Shown here piece after piece: positions 8,449 through 17,263 of a stretch of 64,000 bases of DNA. Position 1 is the stretch's first letter, and every line of letters starts with the position of its first letter. Source of the stretch: Actinocorallia sp039871655 (lineage in GTDB: Bacteria; Actinomycetota; Actinomycetes; Streptosporangiales; Streptosporangiaceae). A model generated the notes under the pieces. That model searched no databases and was not told the origin of the DNA. It was given only the letters and a program-made list of their open reading frames with translations. Position numbers and translations under genes: made by a program. The stretch covers positions 682,001 to 746,000 of the forward strand of contig NZ_JBDPLZ010000001.1 of NCBI RefSeq assembly GCF_039871655.1, given 5' to 3'.

Positions 8449-9549
8449 TCAGGGGGCCATGTCGAGCCAGCCCTTGAAGCCCGACGGGTCGTGCCGGCCC
8501 ATCACGGCGTGCTCGAACATGCCGTAGCCGACGCTTCCCTCGCAGGTGGCGCGGGCGATGTGGTCGACGGTGGAGTACGGGAGCCGGCCAACGATCCCGG
8601 GGTCGGTGAGGTCGTACTCGGAGGCCGAGGACCAGTCGCGGCCCTTCCACTGCCCGTGCTGCCAGTCCGGGTCCCCGCCGTACCCGGCGCCGACCGTGAG
8701 CGACACGCAGCCGAGCGTCTCGATCTCCACCACGAGCGGCGAGCCGTCGGGCTTGGTCAGGTGCAGCCGGGCCGACTCCGGGTAGCGGGTTCCGCTCCGG
8801 TAGTCGATCTCGGTGCGCGGCCATCCCAGCTGTTCGACGCGGCCGTCGGCGAAGGTGCGGGTCGCGTGGTTGAGCGTGCGGTGGCCGTCCGGGCTCTCCT
8901 GCATGATGACGAGCAGCGCGTAGTCGTCGAACCTCAGCGGGGCGTAGGTCCACCAGTGCCCGTCGGTCGGTTCGTCGCCGAGCCGGCCGGCGGGGTCGGC
9001 GTCGCCGACCGGGCGGATCCCCCAGGAGCGGTCCCGGCTGCCCATCCAGGTGCCGGGGTCCACGGCCAGTTCGCCGCCGTCGAACGCCAGCGTCCCGGAC
9101 CAGCTGCCGACCTGCGCGAACCGGGTGGCGTCGAGGATCGAGCGCGGCCCCGCGTCGAGGACGTGGCGCTCCTCCAGCGCCGCCGGGAACGACCCCTCCC
9201 AGGTGAGGTCGAAGGAGAGGCTCTCGTGCTCGCAGACCACCCGCAGCTTCTGCAGGGGTTCGATCACCTCGACCCGGAAGCCGCCGACCTCGGTGCGCAG
9301 CTCGCCCGCCTGGTGGGCGTCGGAGAAGCGCACCGCCCACTGCCGGTCGCCGGACCGCAGGGTCGCGAACGCGTCGATCACCCCGAGGTTGGGGTAGATG
9401 CCCGTGCCCATGACCAGGAACCGCTCGCCGGTGCGGTCGTGGGCGTTGAAGTAGTACCGGTCGTAGAAGTTCTTGTCGGTGCTGGCGACGCGCGCCATGG
9501 ACAGCGGTGCCTGGTGGACCGGCAGTTCGTCGAGGGGTGAGGGCTTCAT
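8449..9549 (-). CDS. CrtC/AttH-like (lipocalin-type) protein, DUF7064/7065-like
   Basis: A 366-residue soluble protein rich in beta strand and aromatic residues (FYDRYYFNAHDR near residue 27, WGIRPVGDADPAGR in the middle, HWWTYAPLRFDDYALL). The length and the recurring Trp/Tyr/Asp pattern recall the hydroxyneurosporene-hydratase (CrtC)/AttH superfamily, often encoded next to APH-type phosphotransferases in actinobacterial steroid and hydrophobic-substrate catabolic loci. This assignment is from memory of family appearance, not from a search. It is the third gene of the operon, 36 bp after the ALDH-kinase fusion. It could bind or modify a hydrophobic substrate. Confidence 0.6.
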   Translation of the reverse strand: MKPSPLDELPVHQAPLSMARVASTDKNFYDRYYFNAHDRTGERFLVMGTGIYPNLGVIDAFATLRSGDRQWAVRFSDAHQAGELRTEVGGFRVEVIEPLQKLRVVCEHESLSFDLTWEGSFPAALEERHVLDAGPRSILDATRFAQVGSWSGTLAFDGGELAVDPGTWMGSRDRSWGIRPVGDADPAGRLGDEPTDGHWWTYAPLRFDDYALLVIMQESPDGHRTLNHATRTFADGRVEQLGWPRTEIDYRSGTRYPESARLHLTKPDGSPLVVEIETLGCVSLTVGAGYGGDPDWQHGQWKGRDWSSASEYDLTDPGIVGRLPYSTVDHIARATCEGSVGYGMFEHAVMGRHDPSGFKGWLDMAP

Positions 9550-9585
9550 CGGGGCTCTCCGTCGTAGTGGTGGGTCATAGCGGGC

Positions 9586-12096
9586 TCACTTCCAGTCGTA
9601 GGTGCCGTCGATGAGCTGCCGCAGCATCTGGTGGTGCAGGACGTACTCGTTCGGGTCCTCCGGACGTTCCGCCTCGCCGAAGTGCATTCGGCGGCGGTGG
9701 ATCCGGGCCATCACGGTGCCGTGCCGCAGCGCGGCGTAGGTGAGGTAGAAGTCCAGGTCCCGGACCTCGACGCCCGAGGTCCGCTCGTAGCGGGCCACCA
9801 CGTCGTCACGCCGGAACATCTCCGGAAGCCCGGGCATCTCGAACACATCGGCGATGTCCTGGAACATGCTGTGGAAGAAGACGAACCAGCCCAGGTCCAT
9901 CTCGCGGGGGGCCAGCCACGCCGACTCCCAGTCGAGCACGCCGACCGGCCGCGTGCCGTCGTACATGATGTTGCCGACGCGGGAGTCGCCCCAGCACAGC
10001 ACGTCGGCCGAGGGTTGCGAGGGCCAGTGCTCCTCCAGCCAGGAGAACGCCTCCTCGAGCAGCGGGATGCGGACGCCGTCCTCCTGATGGCTCCACTCGT
10101 AGTAGCGGCGCTCGTTCTCGAAGTGGGCGCGCAACCCGGCGTTCGCGGCGAAGCCCTGGAACTTCGAGGCCGGGTCCGCGATCGCGTGGATGCCGGCCAG
10201 GACGTCCACGCTGGCGTCCTGGAGCTCCCGCCGCCGAGCCGGGTCGAGCTCGGCGAGCCACCCGCCGAAGACGTACGGCGGGTTGTCGACCGGCACCGAA
10301 CCCGACAGGCGGTCCATGACCAGGAACGGCTGGCCGAGGACGTCTGCGGACGGCTCCACCCAGCGCACCCGCGGCACGGGGACCTCGGAGTGCTCGTGCA
10401 CGCCGGTCATCACCTCGTACTGGCGCTCCAGGTCGTAGCCGGGGAACACCGGGACGGCCGAGGCCTCCGGGGCCAGCCGCGCCACGAGCTCGGCCCGCCG
10501 CGGCGCACCGCCCTCGGTCCATGAGGCGTCGAAGAGCACCGACACGCTGGACATGCCCGAGTGCTCGGGGCGGCGCAGGTTCTCCAGCCGCACGTCGGCG
10601 CCGGTGCGCTCGGCGAGCCAGGAGCCCAGGGTGACCCGCAGCGCGTCCAGGTCGGTCTCGCTGGTCTTGATCTCCTGCTGTATCTCCTGCTCGGGCGGCA
10701 CGGGCGCGGCGCCGCCGGCGGAGGGGACGCCCTCCTTGACGCTGAGCACGTTGACCTGAAGGAAGTCCTCCACGCCGGCCGACCCTCCCTCACGTCCGAA
10801 GCCGCTGCCCTTGACGCCGCCGAACGGCAGCTCCACTTCCAGGGCGTTGTGCTGGTTGACCCACACCGAGCCCGCCTCGACGCGTCCGGCGACCTGGACG
10901 GCCCGCGCGGTGTCCGCGCCCCACACCGAGGCGCCGAGCCCGAACTCCTGCCCGTTGACGGTCTCGATGACCTGCTCCAGGTCGCGGTAGGCCACGACCG
11001 GGAAGACGGGGCCGAACTGCTCCTCGGCGACGATGCCCATCGCGTCGGTGCAGTCGCGCAGCAGCGTCGGCTCCAGGAAGTGCCCGGGCAGGTCCGTGCC
11101 CCGCTCTCCTCCCTTGACCAGGGTCGCCCCGTCCGCGAGCGCCTTGTTCAGCAGGTTCCGCACCACGTCCAGCTGCGCGCGGTTGTGGAGGGGGCCCATG
11201 GTGACGCCGGGCTGCGTCGGGTCGCCGACCCGCATGCCGCCCATGGCCTCGGCGAAGGCGTCGCAGAAGGCGTCGACGAGGTGCTCGGGCACGTAGGCGC
11301 GTTTGGGCGCGACGCACATCTGGCCCGCGTTGAAATAGGCCGAGGCGGCGAGCCTGGCGGCCGCGTTCGCGATGTCGGCGTCGTCGAGCACGATCGCCGG
11401 GTCGTTGCCGCCCAGCTCCAGCGTGACCGGGGTGATGGACGCGGCGGCCGTGCGCATGATCTCGCGGCCCACCGCGGTGGAGCCGGTGAACGACACCTTG
11501 CGGACCAGCTTGTGCTCGATGAGCCCCCGGCCGACGGCGGCGTCGCCGTTGACGACGCTGATCACGCCCTCGGGCAGCACCTTGTTCAGCAGCTCGATGA
11601 AGCGGGTCACCGTCAGCGACACCGACTCCGCGGGCTTGGCGACCACGGTGTTGCCGGCGGCCAGCGCGGGCGCGGCCTTGGCGGCCAGCAGGAACACGGG
11701 GAAGTTCCAGGGGACGATCGCGCCGACGACGCCGTACGGCTTGCGCACGATCTGCGCGGTCCGGCCCGGCGCGGGCACCGCCTCCTCGGTCTCGGGCCAG
11801 TCGACGCGGGCCATGTGCGCGAAGCAGCGGCCGGTGATCCACACCTCGCCGGACGCCTCGGACATGCTCTTGCCCTGCTCGCGGACGAGCAGTTCGGCCA
11901 GCTCCTGCTGGTTGTCCATGATCACGAACGAGCAGGCGGCGAGCATGCGGCGGCGCCGGTCGCGGTCGGTGCGCCAGTCTCGCGACGCGCGGTCGGCGGC
12001 CCGAACCAGGCGGTCGAGCTCCTCCAGGGTGGTGACCGGCGTGCTGCCGAGTTCCTCGAGGGTGGACGGGTTGACGGAGATCAGGGACTCGCTCAC
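9586..12096 (-). CDS. Fusion protein: aldehyde dehydrogenase + APH-type phosphotransferase
   Basis: 836 residues in one uninterrupted frame. Residues 1-455 are a complete NAD(P)-dependent aldehyde dehydrogenase: PWNFPV (N131), AKPAE (K154), FTGST, general base E227 in LELGG and nucleophile C261 in GQMCVAP. A linker of about 30 residues (455-485, rich in Pro/Gln/Glu) leads to an APH/choline-kinase-like domain (485-836) with WGDSRVGN (D704, N709) as the catalytic loop and LDWE (D722) as the metal-binding motif. Both domains are full length with all key residues. The gene is preceded by an SDR gene (GTGA overlap). A path alcohol to aldehyde to acid combined with substrate phosphorylation is plausible; the substrate is unknown. 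Confidence 0.9.
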   Translation of the reverse strand: MSESLISVNPSTLEELGSTPVTTLEELDRLVRAADRASRDWRTDRDRRRRMLAACSFVIMDNQQELAELLVREQGKSMSEASGEVWITGRCFAHMARVDWPETEEAVPAPGRTAQIVRKPYGVVGAIVPWNFPVFLLAAKAAPALAAGNTVVAKPAESVSLTVTRFIELLNKVLPEGVISVVNGDAAVGRGLIEHKLVRKVSFTGSTAVGREIMRTAAASITPVTLELGGNDPAIVLDDADIANAAARLAASAYFNAGQMCVAPKRAYVPEHLVDAFCDAFAEAMGGMRVGDPTQPGVTMGPLHNRAQLDVVRNLLNKALADGATLVKGGERGTDLPGHFLEPTLLRDCTDAMGIVAEEQFGPVFPVVAYRDLEQVIETVNGQEFGLGASVWGADTARAVQVAGRVEAGSVWVNQHNALEVELPFGGVKGSGFGREGGSAGVEDFLQVNVLSVKEGVPSAGGAAPVPPEQEIQQEIKTSETDLDALRVTLGSWLAERTGADVRLENLRRPEHSGMSSVSVLFDASWTEGGAPRRAELVARLAPEASAVPVFPGYDLERQYEVMTGVHEHSEVPVPRVRWVEPSADVLGQPFLVMDRLSGSVPVDNPPYVFGGWLAELDPARRRELQDASVDVLAGIHAIADPASKFQGFAANAGLRAHFENERRYYEWSHQEDGVRIPLLEEAFSWLEEHWPSQPSADVLCWGDSRVGNIMYDGTRPVGVLDWESAWLAPREMDLGWFVFFHSMFQDIADVFEMPGLPEMFRRDDVVARYERTSGVEVRDLDFYLTYAALRHGTVMARIHRRRMHFGEAERPEDPNEYVLHHQMLRQLIDGTYDWK

Positions 12097-12926
12097 GCCG
12101 CGCCTCCTTCGGCCATCGCGGCCATCGCCGGGGCGATGTAGTTGCGGAAGACCATGGCGTTCAGGCCGCCGTCGACGGCCAGGTCCACGCCGTTGATCCA
12201 GGTGGCCTGGGGGGAGGCCAGGAAGAGGATGGCGTCGGCGACCTCTTCGGCGGCGGCGTGCCGGCCGGCCCAGGTCACGGTGCCGTTGATGTTCTCCTCG
12301 CCCATCGTGGCGACGAAGTCACCCAGCAGCGGCGTGCCGACGGTGCCGGGCGAGACGCTGTTGGAGCGCAGGTTGATGTGCTTGCCGTTGACGGCGAGGT
12401 CGCCGGCGTTGACGATCGCGATCTCCTTGGAGAGGTTGTAGCAGGTCGTCTCCAGGCCCGGGTACTCCTTGACCAGGTCGAGCGCCTCCTCCCAGTCCTC
12501 GGTCCTGAGGAACCGCTGGATGAGCCCGTAGTTCTGCGCCCACATGAATCCGGCCATCGACGCGGTGGTGACCACGACCGGGTCGGGCCTGAACTGCGGC
12601 ATCAGCAGCCGGGTCAGGTCGCGGGGGGCCAGCGCGTTGACTCCCAGTACGGTCCGCCACGGCTGCGTGGCCGCCACGCCGGCGTTGTTGATCAGGATGT
12701 CGATCGGCTGGTCGAGACGTTCGGCGATGTCCTCGACGCCGGTACGGGTGCTGAGGTCTCCGACGATGTGGAGGTCGGCTCCCGCGGTGGGGACGCGGTC
12801 GACACCGATGACCTTGGCGCCGCCTGCTCGGAACTTCTCGACCGCCACGGCGCCGATGCCGGATGCCGAACCCGTGACCACCACCGTGCGGTCACGGAAC
12901 GCCATGCGGTCCTGGAACTGGGACAT
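12093..12926 (-). CDS. SDR oxidoreductase, 3-alpha-hydroxysteroid dehydrogenase-like
   Basis: A 277-residue classical short-chain dehydrogenase. The cofactor loop is TGSASGIG (about residues 19-26), followed by NNAGVA, catalytic Ser in TTASMAG and the YNLSK active-site pair. A long insert between Ser and Tyr (GFMWAQNYGLIQRFLRTEDW) and the overall pattern resemble HsdA-type hydroxysteroid/carbonyl reductases. ATG at 12926 is preceded by AGAGGAG; a longer open frame upstream is not coding. It is first in the SDR, ALDH-kinase, CrtC-like operon and probably makes the carbonyl compound used by the next enzyme. Confidence 0.85.
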   Translation of the reverse strand: MSQFQDRMAFRDRTVVVTGSASGIGAVAVEKFRAGGAKVIGVDRVPTAGADLHIVGDLSTRTGVEDIAERLDQPIDILINNAGVAATQPWRTVLGVNALAPRDLTRLLMPQFRPDPVVVTTASMAGFMWAQNYGLIQRFLRTEDWEEALDLVKEYPGLETTCYNLSKEIAIVNAGDLAVNGKHINLRSNSVSPGTVGTPLLGDFVATMGEENINGTVTWAGRHAAAEEVADAILFLASPQATWINGVDLAVDGGLNAMVFRNYIAPAMAAMAEGGAA

Positions 12927-12962
12927 GACTTCTCCTCTGGGGGCAGTCCGTCGGGGCAAAAG

Positions 12963-12978
12963 TTGGACTGCGGTCCAA
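12963..12978. promoter_or_regulatory. Palindromic operator, probable TetR site
   Basis: TTGGAC-tgcg-GTCCAA is a perfect inverted repeat between the divergent SDR operon (start 12926) and the TetR gene (start 13113). Size and place fit a TetR operator controlling the catabolic operon. Confidence 0.6.
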
Positions 12979-13112
12979 TCTGTACTCCAGGTCACACTCA
13001 CGGCAGCACTGTGGTCCCGCTCACTAAGACAGGCTTCCTCCAGGTCGGAGAGGGTCACGCGATACCATTCCGCTTCACTGGCGACCCGTGCCGGGCGGAG
13101 GGGAAAGTCGAG

Positions 13113-13733
13113 TTGACCGGACGGCGCGAGCAGAACCGGCGGGAGACCCGGGCCAGGGTTCTCGACGCGGCCAAGAAGCTCTTCCTCGAACGCGGGGTCG
13201 AGGGCACCACGGCGGTCGATCTCGCCTCGGCCGCCCGCATCTCGCGCGCGACGTTCTTCAACTACTTCGGCACCAAGGACGATCTCCTCCTCGCCCTCTG
13301 GCAGGAGCAGGTCGGAAACCTCGGCTCCCTGATCACCCAGCTCCTCGCACGGCCGGCGCCGACCGAGGAGCGCATCCTTCTGCTCTTCACCGACCTGGTC
13401 GAGGCCGTCGACCGGCGGCCGGGATACCTCGCGATGGTGGCCTTCGAACTGGAGCGGGCCGAGAACCGGGAGACCACGGCCGTCCGCAGCGCGCTCTTCC
13501 ACGAGCAGCTGCGCAGGATCATCGACGCCGGCCTCGAACAAGGCGACGTGCGGACCGACTACGGCCCGGCGCTGCTCACCGAGATGGTCGGCGCCGTATA
13601 CCTTTCAGTGCTCCGCCACCTGCGGCTGGAGAGCGATTACGACCTGCGCGCCCATGCGCCCGAGGCGGGACGGTTCATCGCCGGCACCATGGCCACGCGG
13701 CGCCTCAGCCCAAAGCCAGGTCCCGGCGTCTGA
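13113..13733 (+). CDS. TetR-family regulator
   Basis: A 206-residue protein. The TTG at 13113 is the best start: GGAGGGG lies 9 bases upstream and the product opens TGRREQNRRETRARVLDAA. The HTH is complete (LFLERGVEGTTAVDLASAARISRATFFNYFGTKDDL in parts), with a C-terminal ligand-binding domain of TetR_C type. It is divergent from the SDR/ALDH-kinase/CrtC-like operon, with the TTGGAC palindrome between, so it likely represses that operon and answers to its substrate. Its last 29 bases overlap the 3' end of the convergent ABC permease gene. Confidence 0.88.
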   Translation: MTGRREQNRRETRARVLDAAKKLFLERGVEGTTAVDLASAARISRATFFNYFGTKDDLLLALWQEQVGNLGSLITQLLARPAPTEERILLLFTDLVEAVDRRPGYLAMVAFELERAENRETTAVRSALFHEQLRRIIDAGLEQGDVRTDYGPALLTEMVGAVYLSVLRHLRLESDYDLRAHAPEAGRFIAGTMATRRLSPKPGPGV

Positions 13734-15297
13734 AGCCGGCCAGGCCGAGGGCCGTCAGGACGGCGGCCACGATCAGCAGCCCGATCAGCGGCACCGGGGT
13801 GAAGTCGGCGGAGCCGATCCGGGGGACGTGGCTGAACGGGGAGAGGTCGCGGACCGTCTGGCTCAGGTCGAGCGCGGCTCCGAACACCATGATGATCCCC
13901 GCTGCGGCCACCGCCGCCCAGGACAGGGCAGTGAGCCGGGGAAGCAGGCCGAACAGGGCCACGCAGATCGCGGCGATCAGCCAGACGGCGGGCAGCTGGA
14001 CCATCGCGGCGCCGAACACCTCCGGCAGGTCGTCGCGCAGCCGCCCGGAGTTCAGCCCGTGCACCAGGCCGGCGGCCAGACCGCCGGCCGCCAGTACCGC
14101 CGCCGAGCCCGCCGCGGCCACCGCCAGGTGGCCGGACGCCCAGCGCAGCCGGCCCGTCGGGGTGGCCAGCAGCGGCTCGACGAGGAGGGCGGCCTCCTCC
14201 GAACGCAACCGCGAGGCGGCCGCGACCGCATAAGCGGCGGCGATGACGCCCAGGATCCCCATCACCGAGGCGAAGTAGGCGTCCACGAGTCCGCCCTCAC
14301 CGCCCAGGCGGGTGAAGATCTGCCGCAGGTCGGGGTTGTCCGCGATCATGTCCTGCACGCCGCCGGCGAAGCCGCCGTAGACGGCGCCCAGCGCGGCGAA
14401 TCCGGCGAGCCAGCCGTACAGCGTGCGGCCGTGCAGCCGCCAGGCCAGCGAGAACGGCCCGGCCAGACGGGGCGCCGCGTCGGCGGGTCCGAGCCGCTCG
14501 GGCAGCATTCCCGCGCCGAGGTCACGACGTGCGGCCAGGCGTCCGGCCGACCAGGCCAGCGCCACCGTGACGGCGCCGGCGACGGCGAGCGGCCACCAGC
14601 GTTCCGTGGCGTAGGGCCGCAGCCGCTGGGCCCAGCCCAGAGGGGAGGCCCAGGCCAGCCACGACGGGCCGCCGGCGTCGGCGGCCATCCGGATCAGGAA
14701 GGCGGAGCCGAGGACCGCGAGGCTCAGCCCCCGCGCCGCCGCCGCGCTGACGGTGAGCTGAGCGACCAGGCCCGCGACCGCGGCGAAGACCCATCCGCCG
14801 ACGACCAGTTGGAGACCGAACGCGACCGACCCCGCGGCGGGCATCCCCTGGCCGATCATTCCCGCGGCCACCAGGGCTCCGCTGGCCAGGCAGGCGGACA
14901 TCGCCACGGCCAGGGCGGCCGCCAAGGGCGCGGCCCGCCCCGTCCCGGTCGCGCCGAGCAGCTCGCGCCGTCCCGCCTCCTCCTCCGCACGGGTGTGCCG
15001 GATCACGGTGAGGGCGCTGATCAACGCGATGACCACGGACAACATCCCGGCGCGCTGCACCACGATGCCTCCCACGCCCGGGTCGTACAACGGCCCGTAA
15101 AGGGCAAGGAAAGTGGGGTTGGTCCCGGTGGTGCGGGCGTACTGCAGTTGCTCGGCGGCGGTGGGATAGAGCTGCTCGGTGGCCGAGACGAAGCTCGACG
15201 GGACCAGCCCTAGCAACAGCACCCACAGCGGCAGCCGCACGCGGTCACGGCGCAGTGCCAGCCTGATCAGGCCGCGCGTTCCGGTGAGCGCTCTCAT
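13705..15297 (-). CDS. ABC exporter permease, two-unit large type (about 12 TM)
   Basis: A 530-residue membrane protein beginning MRALTGTRGLIRLALRRDRV, with about 12 hydrophobic segments and the EEEAGRRELL and SEEAALLVEPLLATPTGRLRW repeats seen in the duplicated halves of the 'exporter of polyketide antibiotics' permease family. It pairs with the ATPase encoded directly upstream: the ATPase TGA and this ATG share one base (TGATG), with an alternative GTG one codon earlier. The substrate is unknown; such systems usually give self-resistance or drug export. Confidence 0.87.
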   Translation of the reverse strand: MRALTGTRGLIRLALRRDRVRLPLWVLLLGLVPSSFVSATEQLYPTAAEQLQYARTTGTNPTFLALYGPLYDPGVGGIVVQRAGMLSVVIALISALTVIRHTRAEEEAGRRELLGATGTGRAAPLAAALAVAMSACLASGALVAAGMIGQGMPAAGSVAFGLQLVVGGWVFAAVAGLVAQLTVSAAAARGLSLAVLGSAFLIRMAADAGGPSWLAWASPLGWAQRLRPYATERWWPLAVAGAVTVALAWSAGRLAARRDLGAGMLPERLGPADAAPRLAGPFSLAWRLHGRTLYGWLAGFAALGAVYGGFAGGVQDMIADNPDLRQIFTRLGGEGGLVDAYFASVMGILGVIAAAYAVAAASRLRSEEAALLVEPLLATPTGRLRWASGHLAVAAAGSAAVLAAGGLAAGLVHGLNSGRLRDDLPEVFGAAMVQLPAVWLIAAICVALFGLLPRLTALSWAAVAAAGIIMVFGAALDLSQTVRDLSPFSHVPRIGSADFTPVPLIGLLIVAAVLTALGLAGFRRRDLALG

Positions 15298-16199
15298 CAC
15301 GCGGCCTCCGACTGGTAGTGGCGCAGGAACAGCTCGTCCAGCGTGGGCGGCCTGCTGGTCAGGGTGCGCACCCCGGCCGCGGTGAAGCGGGCCAGCACCT
15401 CGCCCAGGCGGGCGGTGTCGACCTCGCAGCGCACGCGGTTCCCGTCCACCCGCAGGCCGTGGACGCCGGGCAGCGCGGCCAGCCCTTCCGGCACGGTGTC
15501 CAGAACCACGTCGACGGAGGTGCGGGTGAGGTGGCGCAGCTCGTCCAGGGTGCCGGTCTCCACCGTGCGGCCCTTGCGGACGATGGTCACCCGGTCGCAC
15601 AGCGCCTCGACCTCGCTGAGGATGTGGCTGGACAGCAGTACGGTGCGCCCGGCGCGCTGCGCCTGGCGGACGCAGTCCTGGAACACCTCCTCCATCAGGG
15701 GGTCCAGGCCGGAGGTCGGCTCGTCCAGGATGAGCAGTTCGGCGTCGGAGGCCAGCGCGGTGACCAACCCGACCTTCTGCCGGTTGCCCTTGGAGTAGGT
15801 GCGGCTCTTCTTGCGCGGGTCGAGCTCGAAACGTTCGAGCAGTTCGGCCTTGCGGCGGTGGTCGATGCCGCCGCGCATCCGGCCGATCAGGTCGATGACC
15901 TCGCCGCCGGTCAGATCGGGCCACAAGGTGACGTCGCCGGGCACATAGGCCAGGCGTCCGTGCAGCACGGTCGCGTCCCGCCAGGGGTCGCCGCCGAGCA
16001 GCTCGACGGCGCCGCCGTCGGCGCGCAGCAGGCCGAGCAGGATCCGGATCGTGGTGGATTTTCCTGCCCCGTTCGGGCCGAGGAAGCCGTGCACCTCGCC
16101 GGCCCGGACGGTCAGGTCCAGACCGTCCAGGGCACGGGTCGGGCCGAACGACTTGGTCAGGCCGGACACCGAGATGGGGGGCGTTGCCGGTGTGTTCAT
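15297..16199 (-). CDS. ABC transporter ATP-binding protein
   Basis: A 300-residue ATPase from ATG 16199 (the in-frame start at 16238 adds 13 unlikely residues). Walker A GPNGAGKST, a signature degenerate as YSKGNRQKVGL in place of LSGGQ, Walker B LLILDEPTSGLDP and the H-loop SSHILSE are all visible. The SKGNRQK form of the signature is typical for the ATPase partner of the large polyketide-antibiotic exporter permeases, which fits the neighbour. It is transcribed after the TetR gene at 16393-17070 on the same strand, across a 193-bp gap. Confidence 0.9.
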   Translation of the reverse strand: MNTPATPPISVSGLTKSFGPTRALDGLDLTVRAGEVHGFLGPNGAGKSTTIRILLGLLRADGGAVELLGGDPWRDATVLHGRLAYVPGDVTLWPDLTGGEVIDLIGRMRGGIDHRRKAELLERFELDPRKKSRTYSKGNRQKVGLVTALASDAELLILDEPTSGLDPLMEEVFQDCVRQAQRAGRTVLLSSHILSEVEALCDRVTIVRKGRTVETGTLDELRHLTRTSVDVVLDTVPEGLAALPGVHGLRVDGNRVRCEVDTARLGEVLARFTAAGVRTLTSRPPTLDELFLRHYQSEAA

Positions 16200-16392
16200 A
16201 TCCAGCGCCTCTTGAGGGTCGGAGGGGATTGGGCGCACGGCCGCCGACCCCTCCGCCGCCTAGTGCATGGACCGGCCGGACGGGGTGAGGGACCGCGCGT
16301 GGAGAACAGGGGAAATCGGCGGGAGAGTCCACACGGTCCGGGGCGGATCGGAGTCGGCCTTGCAGGCGCCGGCGGCCGAGGTCGAGAGGGAA

Positions 16393-17070
16393 TCAGTCCG
16401 CATCGCCGCTCCGCCCGGTGGCCGGTAGCTGCTGCAGCGCCGCGCGGGCCTGGGCGACGAGCTCCGGGCTCATCAGCCTGTCGTCGTTGACGTCCAGCAT
16501 CGCCAGCGCCAGCCGCCTGTATCCCTCCCTGCTGAAGGTGTCGACGCCGAGCGTTCTCGACAGATGCTCGTGTAGAACCATCAGCCCGAAGCTCATCCCC
16601 GTCAGCACCGCCGCGTAGGCGTGCGGGTCCGAGGTGTTCGGCGCGTTCACCCCCGGGGCACCGCTTCCGAGTAGTTCCTCGCTGAAGGCCACCGCGTCGT
16701 CGAACAACCGGGTGGCCGCCGGTGACCCGTCCACCAGAGCCCGGGCCATGTACCGCTGGATCGGCAACCCGACCTCGACCGCCGCCGACAGGAACTCCGG
16801 ATCGCCCATCTCTTCGCCGAGCCCCTGCCGCTTGATCCCGCGGATGGTCTCCAGCGCGTAGGCGTCACATGCCTCACGCAGCTCTTCTTTCGTGCCGAAG
16901 TGGTGCTGCACGAGCCCCGGCGACACTCCGGCGGCCTTGGCGATCCCCCGGATCGTCGCCCCTTTGACACCGTGCTCGGCGAACTCCAGCAGCGCCGCGT
17001 CCCTGATCCGCGCTCGCGCGGTCAGATCCTCGGCCGCGGGCTTCCGACGACCACTCAATTCAGCCCCCAA
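16393..17070 (-). CDS. TetR-family regulator of the ABC exporter
   Basis: A 225-residue protein with an N-terminal HTH (ARIRDAALLEFAEHGVKGAT, then IAKAAGVSPGLVQHHFGTKEEL) and a TetR_C-type ligand domain. The longest reading starts at TTG 17070; another TTG at 17059 is possible, and neither has a strong Shine-Dalgarno. It is followed on the same strand by the ABC ATPase and permease genes, a common TetR-ABC cassette in which the regulator represses its own operon. Two small palindromes lie just upstream of the start. Confidence 0.85.
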   Translation of the reverse strand: MGAELSGRRKPAAEDLTARARIRDAALLEFAEHGVKGATIRGIAKAAGVSPGLVQHHFGTKEELREACDAYALETIRGIKRQGLGEEMGDPEFLSAAVEVGLPIQRYMARALVDGSPAATRLFDDAVAFSEELLGSGAPGVNAPNTSDPHAYAAVLTGMSFGLMVLHEHLSRTLGVDTFSREGYRRLALAMLDVNDDRLMSPELVAQARAALQQLPATGRSGDAD

Positions 17071-17074
17071 TACG

Positions 17075-17108
17075 ATTGTTCAACCGACAATACATCTGTA
17101 TACCATAC
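17075..17108. promoter_or_regulatory. Two short palindromes, candidate TetR operator/promoter
   Basis: ATTGT-n7-ACAAT (17075-17091) and GTAT-acc-ATAC (17098-17108) sit within 40 bases upstream of the TetR start, in an AT-richer patch. They are likely operator and promoter sequence for the regulator-ABC operon. The rest of the 17109-17263 gap shows nothing further. Confidence 0.45.
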
Positions 17109-17263
17109 GTTTGTCCAGCCCTCGGAGCGGCGGGAATCGGCCCGACTTCGACGACTCCACCGCGCTCTGGCCGCGGACTCCGGCTCGGTGAACCGCGAAG
17201 GGCAGTTCGGCTGCTTCCTTGCACGCCGCGGGGTCGCCGGCTGCGGCCCCGCGGCGTCACTGC

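Noticed and set aside
12927..13541. N-terminal extension of the SDR gene
   Set aside because: The open frame runs antisense through the TetR gene; ATG 12926 with AGAGGAG and the operator upstream mark the true start.
13654..15213. Plus-strand open frame opposite the ABC permease
   Set aside because: Shadow of the permease gene; begins inside the TetR gene's end and has no coding character.
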